Of a DNA stretch of 5,108 bases, positions 1-5,108 are shown piece by piece (position 1 is the first letter of the stretch; the number at the start of each line of letters is the position of its first letter). Source of the stretch: UKL13-2 sp031431435 (GTDB lineage Bacteria; Pseudomonadota; Gammaproteobacteria; Burkholderiales; Usitatibacteraceae); contig JANPDI010000113.1 in assembly GCA_031431435.1 (NCBI GenBank), forward strand, positions 1-5,108. The letters run 5' to 3'. The translations under genes and the position numbers were made by a program. Under the pieces are notes generated by a model. That model saw only the letters and a list, made by a program, of their open reading frames with translations. It was not told the DNA's origin and ran no database searches.

Positions 1-1749
1 TGGGGTGCGCTCAAAGCGGGCGCGGGCAATATGGATTTGCTGGTCGCACTTGGCACCTCCGCCGCTTATGGCCTGTCGGTGTTTTTGATGTTGCGCGCCG
101 GGTCGGGCGACATGCCGCACGACGTGCCGCACCTTTACTTCGAAAGCGCGGCGGTGGTGATTACGCTGGTGATGTTTGGCAAATGGCTGGAAGGCCGCGC
201 CAAACGCGAAACGACCGCCGCCATTCGTGCGTTGCAGGTGCTGATGCCCGCCACGGCACGCATTGTTGAAGCCAATGTCGAGCGTGAAATCGGCATTGGC
301 GATATCAAGATCGGTGATTTGATGCGGGTGCGGCCCGGTGAACGATTTGCCGCCGACGGCGTACTGGTCAACGGCCACACGCACGCCGACGAATCATTGA
401 TCACCGGTGAAAGCCTGCCGGTCAACAAAACCTTTGGTGACACCATCACCGGCGGCTCGGTTAATGGCGATGCCTTGGTCGACGTGCGTGTCACGGTCAT
501 TGGTGCCGAATCCACCGTACAACGCATTGTGCGTATGGTCGAAGATGCGCAGGCAAAAAAAGCGCCGATTCAACGGCTGGTAGATCGCGTCAGCGCCGTG
601 TTTGTGCCGGTGGTCTTGGTCATCGCGCTGGCAACGTTGCTGGGATGGGGATTGACCAACGGCGACTGGTCACACGCGGTGATCAATGCGGTGGCGGTGT
701 TGGTGATCGCCTGTCCGTGTGCGCTTGGTCTCGCCACCCCGGCGGCAATCATGGTCGGCACCGGCATGGCCGCCAAACAGGGCATATTGATCAAGGACGC
801 CCCGGCGCTCGAAGCGGCGCACAACATCACCATTGTTGCGTTCGACAAAACCGGCACGCTCACCGAGGGCAAGCCGGTTTTGATTGCGGCGAAGTCATTT
901 AACTCATCGCGTACCGAAATGTTGGCGCTGGCGGCGGCGATTCAATCGGGCAGCGAACACCCGCTGGCAAAAGCGGTGTTACGCGCCGCGGGCGATGAAC
1001 AGGTGTCATTCACCCCGGCCGAAAATATTCGTGCGCTGCCGGGGCGTGGTGCGAGTGGGACGATTGACGGCGATATCGTCTTGCTTGGTAGTGAACGTCT
1101 GATGCGTGACGAGGGAATTGAAACGCAACCTTTGCACGAACGCGCCGCCGTGTTTGAACAGGCCGGACGGACCATCACCTGGCTGGCACGTGCTGGTACC
1201 ATCGTCGGTTTTTTTGCGTTTGGTGACAATGTCAAACCAACCGCACGCGCGGCAATCGATGCGCTCAAAGCCATGGGTATCCGCACGGTACTGATCAGTG
1301 GCGACAACCAGTCGGCTGCTGACAAAATTGCCAAGGAACTCGGCATCGAAGAAGTGCACGCCGGGGTGATGCCACAGAAAAAAGCCGAGGTGGTGCAACA
1401 GCTCAAGATCAACGGCAATGTGGTGGCGATGGTCGGTGACGGCATCAACGACGCGCCCGCGCTGGCAATTGCCGATGTCGGCATCGCCATGTCAGGCGGC
1501 ACCGATGTGGCCAAAGAAACTGCCGGCATCACCCTCATGCGCAGCGATCCGGCGCTGGTGGCGGGTGCGATCGATATTTCGAAACGCACCACCGCCAAGA
1601 TCCGTCAAAACCTGTTCTGGGCGTTTTGTTACAACGTCATCGGTATTCCGCTGGCGGTGGCCGGATTGTTGAGCCCGGTGATCGCCGGCGCCGCCATGGC
1701 GCTGTCGAGCGTGAGTGTCATTACCAATGCGTTGTTGCTGCGGCGGTAA
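1..1749 (+). CDS. copA: Copper-exporting P1B-type ATPase, 3' part (5' end outside window)
   Basis: ATP-driven exporter of Cu(I) from the cytoplasm across the inner membrane, used for copper detoxification. The reading frame is open from base 1; the first in-frame ATG at 31 is an internal methionine, because the ten codons before it (WGALKAGAGN) already match the family. Visible parts in order: membrane segments near the start; actuator-domain TGES at 403-414; the metal-site CPC at 712-720 inside a membrane helix; phosphorylation motif DKTGT at 844-858; nucleotide-domain SEHP with the HP pair at 958-963; hinge GDGINDAP at 1435-1458; and two last membrane helices with Tyr-Asn at 1630-1635 and Met-x-x-Ser-Ser at 1696-1710. 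The YN and MxxSS residues together with CPC are the signature of the Cu(I) group (P1B-1), which argues against Zn/Cd/Pb pumps (ZntA type). The 582 residues present cover the catalytic core; the N-terminal heavy-metal-binding domain(s) and first helices lie outside the window. No frameshift or missing catalytic residue is seen. Confidence 0.95.
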   Translation, partial: WGALKAGAGNMDLLVALGTSAAYGLSVFLMLRAGSGDMPHDVPHLYFESAAVVITLVMFGKWLEGRAKRETTAAIRALQVLMPATARIVEANVEREIGIGDIKIGDLMRVRPGERFAADGVLVNGHTHADESLITGESLPVNKTFGDTITGGSVNGDALVDVRVTVIGAESTVQRIVRMVEDAQAKKAPIQRLVDRVSAVFVPVVLVIALATLLGWGLTNGDWSHAVINAVAVLVIACPCALGLATPAAIMVGTGMAAKQGILIKDAPALEAAHNITIVAFDKTGTLTEGKPVLIAAKSFNSSRTEMLALAAAIQSGSEHPLAKAVLRAAGDEQVSFTPAENIRALPGRGASGTIDGDIVLLGSERLMRDEGIETQPLHERAAVFEQAGRTITWLARAGTIVGFFAFGDNVKPTARAAIDALKAMGIRTVLISGDNQSAADKIAKELGIEEVHAGVMPQKKAEVVQQLKINGNVVAMVGDGINDAPALAIADVGIAMSGGTDVAKETAGITLMRSDPALVAGAIDISKRTTAKIRQNLFWAFCYNVIGIPLAVAGLLSPVIAGAAMALSSVSVITNALLLRR

Positions 1750-1753
1750 ATTG

Positions 1754-1849
1754 TTTTGCCGCAGATAAACGCGGATAAACGCAGATAAAACCGAATCGGA
1801 TATTGATTGCTTTTGCCTTTGACCTTATCTGCGTTTATCTGCGGCAAAA
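1754..1849. repeat. Long inverted repeat between copA and tatD
   Basis: The left arm 1754-1772 is a perfect 19-bp reverse complement of the right arm 1831-1849. Pairing continues inward for six more bases (1773-1778 with 1825-1830) with a single G-T (G·U in RNA) mismatch, giving a stem of about 25 bp around a 46-base loop. The left arm starts only four bases after the copA stop codon. In RNA this would be a strong hairpin at the 3' end of the copA message. There is no clean U-tract directly after the stem (the right arm ends in AAAAA, followed by TG and TTTTT), so a terminator role is possible but not shown. From memory, similar GCAGATAAACGC repeats are scattered through spacers of many environmental bacteria, which suggests a dispersed repeat family; I could not check this. 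Confidence 0.85.
1761..1790. repeat. Three tandem 10-bp units in the left arm
   Basis: Three consecutive 10-base units are visible: GCAGATAAAC (1761-1770), GCGGATAAAC (1771-1780) and GCAGATAAAA (1781-1790). The right arm of the surrounding inverted repeat carries two units of the same type in reverse orientation. The 10-bp period is close to one turn of the DNA helix, so a protein contacting one face of the DNA would meet each unit in the same orientation; that role is only an inference. Confidence 0.8.
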
Positions 1850-1887
1850 ATGTTTTTACCCGTCTAAGCCCCATGGGATAATGCCGC

Positions 1888-2664
1888 ATGTTTATCGACT
1901 CCCATTGCCACCTCGATTTTGCCGAGCTGCAGGCCGACGCCGACAATATTTTTGCGCTGATGCGTGCAAACGACGTCACCCATGCGCTGACCATTTCGAC
2001 CACACTCAAGACCTTCCCCGATGTGTTGCGGGTGGCTGAATCACAGCCGAATCTTTGGTGCAGCGCCGGTGTGCATCCGGATGAGCAGGTTGACGACCAT
2101 GAACCGACCGTCGACGAATTATTGCGGCTGGCCGATCACCCCAAGGTAGTCGCCATTGGTGAAACCGGGCTCGACTATTACCGGTTGCAGGAACCACTCG
2201 ATTGGCAGCGCGAACGCTTTCGCACGCATATTCGTGCCGCGAGGATTTGCAAAAAGCCATTGGTGATTCATACCCGCAATTCGTCGGCCGATACGCTCAA
2301 GTTGATGGCCGAAGAAAACGCGCAGGAAGCAAGCGGTGTGATGCACTGTTTTACCGAAAACCAAATGGTCGCCGATGCCGCATTGGCGATGGGTTTTTAC
2401 ATTTCATTGTCCGGCATCGTCACGTTCAAGAGCGCCAAAGAACTGCAGGATGTCGCCCGCAATATTCCGCTTGATCGCATGCTGATTGAAACCGATTCGC
2501 CGTATCTGGCGCCCACACCGCATCGCGGCAAAATGAATCAGCCGGGGTACGTGAAACATGTCGCGGAATTTGTCGCGCAGTTACGTGGTGTGTCGGTTGC
2601 GGAAATCGCCGAGGCAACGACCGCGAATTTTTATCGGTTGTTTAAGGGAGCGGTTGGCAGGTAA
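1888..2664 (+). CDS. tatD: TatD-family metal-dependent hydrolase/DNase (YcfH-like)
   Basis: Complete 258-residue cytoplasmic TIM-barrel hydrolase of the amidohydrolase superfamily, near the usual 255-265 residues. All metal ligands expected for TatD proteins are present: HxH at residues 6 and 8 (DSHCHLD), Glu92 in GETGLDYY, His128 in VIHTR, His153 in MHCF and Asp203 in ETDSPYLAP. PHRGK at 211-215 is also typical. Characterised TatD enzymes are metal-dependent nucleases, some with 3'-5' exonuclease activity linked to DNA repair; the substrate here cannot be read from sequence. The overall text resembles E. coli YcfH more than E. coli TatD. The ATG at 1888 is chosen because MFIDSHCHLD is the normal family N-terminus; the Shine-Dalgarno signal in front of it is poor. 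The gene sits alone between two repeat-rich spacers, not in the holB-pilZ-type setting often seen for this family, so context adds nothing on function. Confidence 0.95.
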   Translation: MFIDSHCHLDFAELQADADNIFALMRANDVTHALTISTTLKTFPDVLRVAESQPNLWCSAGVHPDEQVDDHEPTVDELLRLADHPKVVAIGETGLDYYRLQEPLDWQRERFRTHIRAARICKKPLVIHTRNSSADTLKLMAEENAQEASGVMHCFTENQMVADAALAMGFYISLSGIVTFKSAKELQDVARNIPLDRMLIETDSPYLAPTPHRGKMNQPGYVKHVAEFVAQLRGVSVAEIAEATTANFYRLFKGAVGR

Positions 2665-2667
2665 CTG

Positions 2668-2684
2668 ACGGGTTACCCGTTTTT
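2668..2684 (+). terminator. Putative short intrinsic terminator after tatD
   Basis: A 5-bp stem (ACGGG at 2668-2672, CCCGT at 2676-2680) with a TTA loop is followed at once by T residues; the run of five T's spans 2680-2684. It begins three bases after the tatD stop codon, the right place for a rho-independent terminator. The stem is short, so efficiency may be low. It directly abuts the first copy of the downstream repeat. Confidence 0.5.
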
Positions 2685-2745
2685 GACCCTCCCCGGACAT
2701 CGTGGCACGTTCATCGGCCATTTAGTCCGGGGTCCAATTTGATTT
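2681..2745. repeat. Dispersed/duplicated repeat, copy 1
   Basis: The right part (2721-2745) is a 25-bp exact match to 2877-2901, and the left part (2681-2696) matches 2860-2875 at 15 of 16 bases. Copy 1 has 24 bases between these two parts, copy 2 only one. Within copy 1, CCCCGGA at 2691-2697 pairs perfectly with TCCGGGG at 2726-2732, so the element is itself an inverted repeat with a 28-base loop. Weaker similarity may extend left into the tatD 3' end (AAGGGAG at 2644-2650 compared with 2838-2844). Confidence 0.85.
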
Positions 2746-2766
2746 GTGATGGTGATTGTGAAATTC

Positions 2767-2824
2767 ACCTTGGGCACCGGACGTGCGCGAAACGATGAAA
2801 CTGTTTCGCTGCTCCGGTGAAGGT
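2767..2824. other. Extended imperfect hairpin between the repeat copies
   Basis: Nested complementary blocks share one axis: ACCTT (2767-2771) with AAGGT (2820-2824); CACCGGA (2775-2781) with TCCGGTG (2813-2819); GC (2785-2786) with GC (2811-2812); GCGAAAC (2787-2793) with GTTTCGC (2803-2809). Small bulges (GGG, CGT and a single T) separate them, and the apical loop is about nine bases. That is 21 base pairs over 58 bases. It resembles the folded core of a REP/MITE-like palindromic element or a structured RNA; no family was recognised. Confidence 0.6.
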
Positions 2825-2859
2825 AGTTCGGGTGGTGAAGGGAGTTAGGCAGCCGGGTG

Positions 2860-2901
2860 TTTTGACCTTCCCCGGGTTTAGTCCGGGGTCCAATTTGATT
2901 T
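2860..2901. repeat. Dispersed/duplicated repeat, copy 2
   Basis: Compact second copy of the element at 2681-2745. It combines the 16-base left part (one C/T difference) and the identical 25-base right part, separated by one base. CCCCGG (2870-2875) and CCGGGG (2883-2888) form a GC-only 6-bp stem with a 7-base loop. The hairpin is about 135 bp upstream of the transporter start codon. Confidence 0.85.
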
Positions 2902-3008
2902 CTACGCTGGTGAATAGGTGCGTCGACCAGATACACGAACCATCACACACCCGCAAATATGTTTTTGCCCCCGCCTCCGGTAACATCCTGCCATACAAGA
3001 TTAAAAAC

Positions 3009-3014
3009 GAGGAG
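3009..3014 (+). promoter_or_regulatory. Ribosome binding site of the nucleoside transporter gene
   Basis: GAGGAG lies eight bases before the ATG at 3023, a strong Shine-Dalgarno match at normal spacing. It fixes the start of the transporter gene and is clearly better than anything in front of tatD or deoA. Confidence 0.85.
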
Positions 3015-3022
3015 CAGCGTCA

Positions 3023-4303
3023 ATGTCCGAGGTAACCCGTAGTTTGTTTGGTGTGGCGTTGCTGATTTTGATCGGCTGGTTATTTTCGATCAACCGCAAG
3101 AGCGTCAATTGGCGCATTGTGTTGTCGGCGCTGGTATTGCAAATGGGCATCGGCGCGCTGGTGTTGTTCTCGGATGCCGGCAGTGCGGCACTCAAGGCGA
3201 TTGCCGAGACCATGACCAACATTCTCAAATTCGGCAACAAGGGCACCGAGTTTTTGTTTGGCGGCCTGGTCAGCGACAAGATGTTTGAAGTGTTCGGCGG
3301 CATGGGCTTCATTTTTGCCTTCCGTGTGTTGCCGGCGATCATTTATGTCACTGCCCTGATTGCGGTGCTGTATCACCTCGGCGTGATGCGCTGGATCATC
3401 ACCATTGTCGGTACGGTGTTGCAAAAGCTGCTGGGTGTGTCAAAGATCGAATCGTTTTGCGCGGTCACCACTATTTTCCTCGGCCAGAACGAAATGGGCG
3501 CGGCAGTCAAACCGTTTGTGGGGCAACTCAAAGGCCCGACCATATTTGTCATCATGACGTCCGGCATGGCGAGTGTGGCCGGTGCCGCGCTGGCTGGGTA
3601 CGCCGGGCTCGGCGTGAAGATGGAATATCTGATCGCCGCATCATTCATGGCCATCCCCGGTGGGTTGTTGTTCGGCAAATTATTGTGTCCATCCAACGAG
3701 CCGGAGAATATCCGTTTCGACAACATCCAGTTTGAAGAGAAGAAACCGGCAAACGTGATCGAGGCTGCCGCCAGTGGTGCGGCACTCGGTTTGCAAATCG
3801 CGCTCGCGGTTGGTGCCATGTTGATTGCATTTATCGGCTTGATTGCGTTGCTCAATGGTGCCGTCGGTGGTGTTGCCAACTGGATGGGGTATCCCGGCAC
3901 CAATATGGAAACACTGATTGGCAAAGCGTTTGCGCCACTCGCCTACATGCTCGGGGTGTCATGGGAGCACGCCGCCTTTGCCGGCAATCTGATCGGCCAG
4001 AAATTGATTCTTAATGAGTTTGTCGCTTACGTTGGGCTGGCGCCGTATTTGCAGGAGCCGGCAAAAGTCGCCGCCGCCGGCCTGACGGTGATTGATCCGC
4101 GCACCCTGGCAATCCTCTCGTTTGCCTTGTGCGGCTTTGCCAACATCGCCTCGATCGCGATTCTCGCCGGTGCGTTTGGCGGCGTTGCACCACATTTACG
4201 CAGCATGGTGGCGCAATACGGTTTACGGGTGGTGGTGGCGGCAACGTTATCGAATTTAATGAGCGCCACCATCGCCGGCATTTTCCTCTCGGCAAAGTAT
4301 TGA
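3023..4303 (+). CDS. nupC: Concentrative nucleoside transporter (CNT family, NupC-like)
   Basis: Complete 426-residue inner-membrane symporter that imports nucleosides using a proton or sodium gradient. Length and architecture fit the bacterial CNT family: hydrophobic helices near 7-22, 30-50, 98-118, 172-198, 203-221, 253-281 and 360-386, a C-terminal helix near 400-422, and two re-entrant hairpins. Hairpin 1 carries GQNE at residues 154-157; hairpin 2 carries NEF at 331-333 with Glu332; the broken helix after it has CGFANIASIAI with Asn374 and Ser377. By family knowledge these match Gln154/Glu156, Glu332, Asn368 and Ser371 of V. cholerae CNT, which hold base and ribose. Oddity: the position of Thr155 in that protein is Asn156 here. 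Coupling ion and base preference cannot be read with certainty. The strong ribosome binding site at 3009-3014 supports the start. deoA follows after six bases, placing this gene first in a nucleoside salvage operon. Confidence 0.93.
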   Translation: MSEVTRSLFGVALLILIGWLFSINRKSVNWRIVLSALVLQMGIGALVLFSDAGSAALKAIAETMTNILKFGNKGTEFLFGGLVSDKMFEVFGGMGFIFAFRVLPAIIYVTALIAVLYHLGVMRWIITIVGTVLQKLLGVSKIESFCAVTTIFLGQNEMGAAVKPFVGQLKGPTIFVIMTSGMASVAGAALAGYAGLGVKMEYLIAASFMAIPGGLLFGKLLCPSNEPENIRFDNIQFEEKKPANVIEAAASGAALGLQIALAVGAMLIAFIGLIALLNGAVGGVANWMGYPGTNMETLIGKAFAPLAYMLGVSWEHAAFAGNLIGQKLILNEFVAYVGLAPYLQEPAKVAAAGLTVIDPRTLAILSFALCGFANIASIAILAGAFGGVAPHLRSMVAQYGLRVVVAATLSNLMSATIAGIFLSAKY

Positions 4304-4309
4304 TCGGTC

Positions 4310-5108
4310 ATGCTGGCGCAGGAGATCATCCGCAAGAAACGTGATGGCCTCGCGCTGAGCGCGGCGGAGATCGCCGGCTTTATTCACGGCGTTGCCGCTG
4401 ATACGGTCAGTGAGGCGCAGATTGCCGCCTTCACCATGGCGACGTATTTAAACGGCATGTCGCGCGCTGAAGCCGTCGCCCTGACCATGGCCATGCGTGA
4501 TTCCGGGCGTGTGCTCGATTGGCAATCGTTCAAGCTGAACGGGCCGGTCGTGGATAAACATTCGACCGGCGGCGTAGGCGATGTGGTGTCACTCATGCTG
4601 GGGCCGATGGTGGCAGCGTGTGGTGGTTATGTGCCGATGATTTCCGGTCGTGGGCTGGGTCACACCGGCGGGACGCTGGATAAACTCGACAGCATTCCGG
4701 GCTATCAAACCAACGTCACGATTGAAAAATTTCAACGCGTGGTGGCGGACGTTGGCGTGGCCATCATCGGCCAGACCGATGAACTGGCACCGGCCGACAA
4801 ACGTATCTACGCCACGCGCGATGTGACGGCCACGGTGGAGTCGATTGCGTTGATCACCGCGTCCATCCTGTCCAAAAAATTATCGGCGGGTCTCGACACC
4901 CTGGTGATGGACGTCAAAGTTGGTTCCGGCGCATTTATGCCGAGCCTCGACAAATCACGCGAACTCGCCCGCAGCATCGTTGACGTGGGCAACGGCGCGG
5001 GGCTGCGAACCACCGCCTTGCTCACCGACATGAATTCACTGTTGGCGCCGTGCGCCGGTAACGCCATTGAAGTGCAATGCGCGGTCGATTACCTCACCGG
5101 TGGTTATG
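4310..5108 (+). CDS. deoA: Thymidine phosphorylase, 5' part (3' end outside window)
   Basis: Cytoplasmic enzyme of pyrimidine nucleoside salvage: thymidine plus phosphate gives thymine and 2-deoxyribose-1-phosphate. The frame is open to the window edge, giving 266 of about 440 residues. The N-terminus (LAQEIIRKKRDG) lines up with E. coli DeoA, which supports the ATG at 4310. The phosphate-binding stretch KHSTGGVGD is at residues 83-91, the family signature SGRGLGHTGGTLDKL at 112-126, and KVGSGAFMP at 203-211. Residues equivalent to E. coli Lys84, Ser86, Ser95, Ser113, Thr123, Arg171, Ser186 and Lys190 are all present, one number lower here. The signature ends in Asp127 where E. coli has Glu. 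The gene starts six bases after the transporter stop and has no clear Shine-Dalgarno sequence, which suggests translational coupling. The close E. coli match favours DeoA over the related Pdp of Gram-positives. Confidence 0.95.
   Translation, partial: MLAQEIIRKKRDGLALSAAEIAGFIHGVAADTVSEAQIAAFTMATYLNGMSRAEAVALTMAMRDSGRVLDWQSFKLNGPVVDKHSTGGVGDVVSLMLGPMVAACGGYVPMISGRGLGHTGGTLDKLDSIPGYQTNVTIEKFQRVVADVGVAIIGQTDELAPADKRIYATRDVTATVESIALITASILSKKLSAGLDTLVMDVKVGSGAFMPSLDKSRELARSIVDVGNGAGLRTTALLTDMNSLLAPCAGNAIEVQCAVDYLTGGY

Larger units (their letters stand above)
2665..3022. other. 358-bp non-coding spacer, repeat-rich
   Basis: No believable gene was found on either strand. The open frames here lack ribosome binding sites, run through the repeats, and on the minus strand simply translate both repeat copies into the same peptide (NQIGPRTK). 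The spacer holds, in order, a terminator-like hairpin, repeat copy 1 (2681-2745), an extended imperfect hairpin (2767-2824), repeat copy 2 (2860-2901), about 100 bp of unremarkable leader sequence, and the ribosome binding site of the transporter gene. I could not find a convincing -35/-10 promoter pair in 2902-3008, although the promoter of the nucleoside operon must lie in or near this spacer unless transcription reads through from tatD. Confidence 0.7.

Noticed and set aside
942..1598. 218-codon minus-strand frame inside copA
   Set aside because: Antisense shadow of the ATPase core caused by GC-rich third positions; no domain and no ribosome binding site.
1855..1882. Promoter-like pair TTTACC and GATAAT, 16 bases apart, before tatD
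   Set aside because: The -10 match is good, but transcription would start almost on the tatD ATG, giving a leaderless message, and the -35 match is weak. Not strong enough to annotate.
1629..2009. 126-codon minus-strand frame across the copA end, inverted repeat and tatD start
   Set aside because: Antisense to two well-supported genes; its middle is the known type of spurious peptide produced by the GCAGATAAAC repeat.
2745..2768. CRP-like operator (TGTGA half-sites at 2745 and 2757, TCAC at 2765)
   Set aside because: The spacing does not fit TGTGA-N6-TCACA (three bases instead of six for the facing pair), and the site is more than 250 bases from nupC.
2795..2848. 17-codon frame MKLFRCSGEGSSGGEGS within the hairpin
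   Set aside because: No ribosome binding site and too short to support; it lies in a structured, repeat-flanked spacer.
2844..2850. GTTAGGC, which fits the integron attC core GTTRRRY
   Set aside because: No matching RYYYAAC partner upstream, and no integrase or cassette arrangement in the window; a 7-base match is expected by chance.
2673..2936. 87-codon minus-strand frame in the spacer
   Set aside because: It translates both repeat copies (NQIGPRTK twice) and the hairpin; no start signal and no protein-like composition.
2817..3035. 72-codon plus-strand frame starting with GTG and overlapping the nupC start
   Set aside because: No ribosome binding site, runs through repeat copy 2, and its end covers the Shine-Dalgarno and start of the transporter; the peptide has no recognisable domain.

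Overview
The window is ordinary chromosomal DNA, most likely from a gammaproteobacterium. The basis is the very close residue-by-residue match of the last gene to Escherichia coli thymidine phosphorylase as I remember it, the YcfH-like TatD, and the moderately GC-rich coding style with G/C-rich third positions. The assignment to Gammaproteobacteria is an inference; no rRNA or other phylogenetic marker is present. All four genes lie on the + strand, and no transposase, phage, CRISPR, tRNA or rRNA sequence is visible.

Layout. Positions 1-1749 hold the 3' part of a copper-exporting P1B-type ATPase (copA), cut by the left window edge. Positions 1750-1887 form a short spacer dominated by a long inverted repeat built from 10-bp units of the GCAGATAAAC type. 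Positions 1888-2664 encode a complete TatD-family metal-dependent hydrolase with all expected metal ligands. A small terminator-like hairpin follows directly. Positions 2665-3022 are a 358-bp non-coding spacer carrying two diverged copies of a repeat, with a 25-bp identical core, on either side of an extended imperfect hairpin. Positions 3023-4303 encode a complete concentrative nucleoside transporter (CNT family, NupC-like). Six bases later deoA (thymidine phosphorylase) starts at 4310 and runs off the right edge after 266 codons.

How the genes work together. The transporter and DeoA form a convincing nucleoside uptake and salvage operon: the permease brings nucleosides in, and the phosphorylase splits (deoxy)pyrimidine nucleosides into base and (deoxy)ribose-1-phosphate. 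copA and tatD look like independent units separated by repeat-filled spacers.

I found no strong case for a new biological system. The points most worth a second look are the two repeat-bearing spacers, especially the duplicated element and hairpin at 2681-2901, and apparent changes at substrate and ion positions of the nucleoside transporter, where GQNE replaces the GQTE known from the Vibrio cholerae protein.
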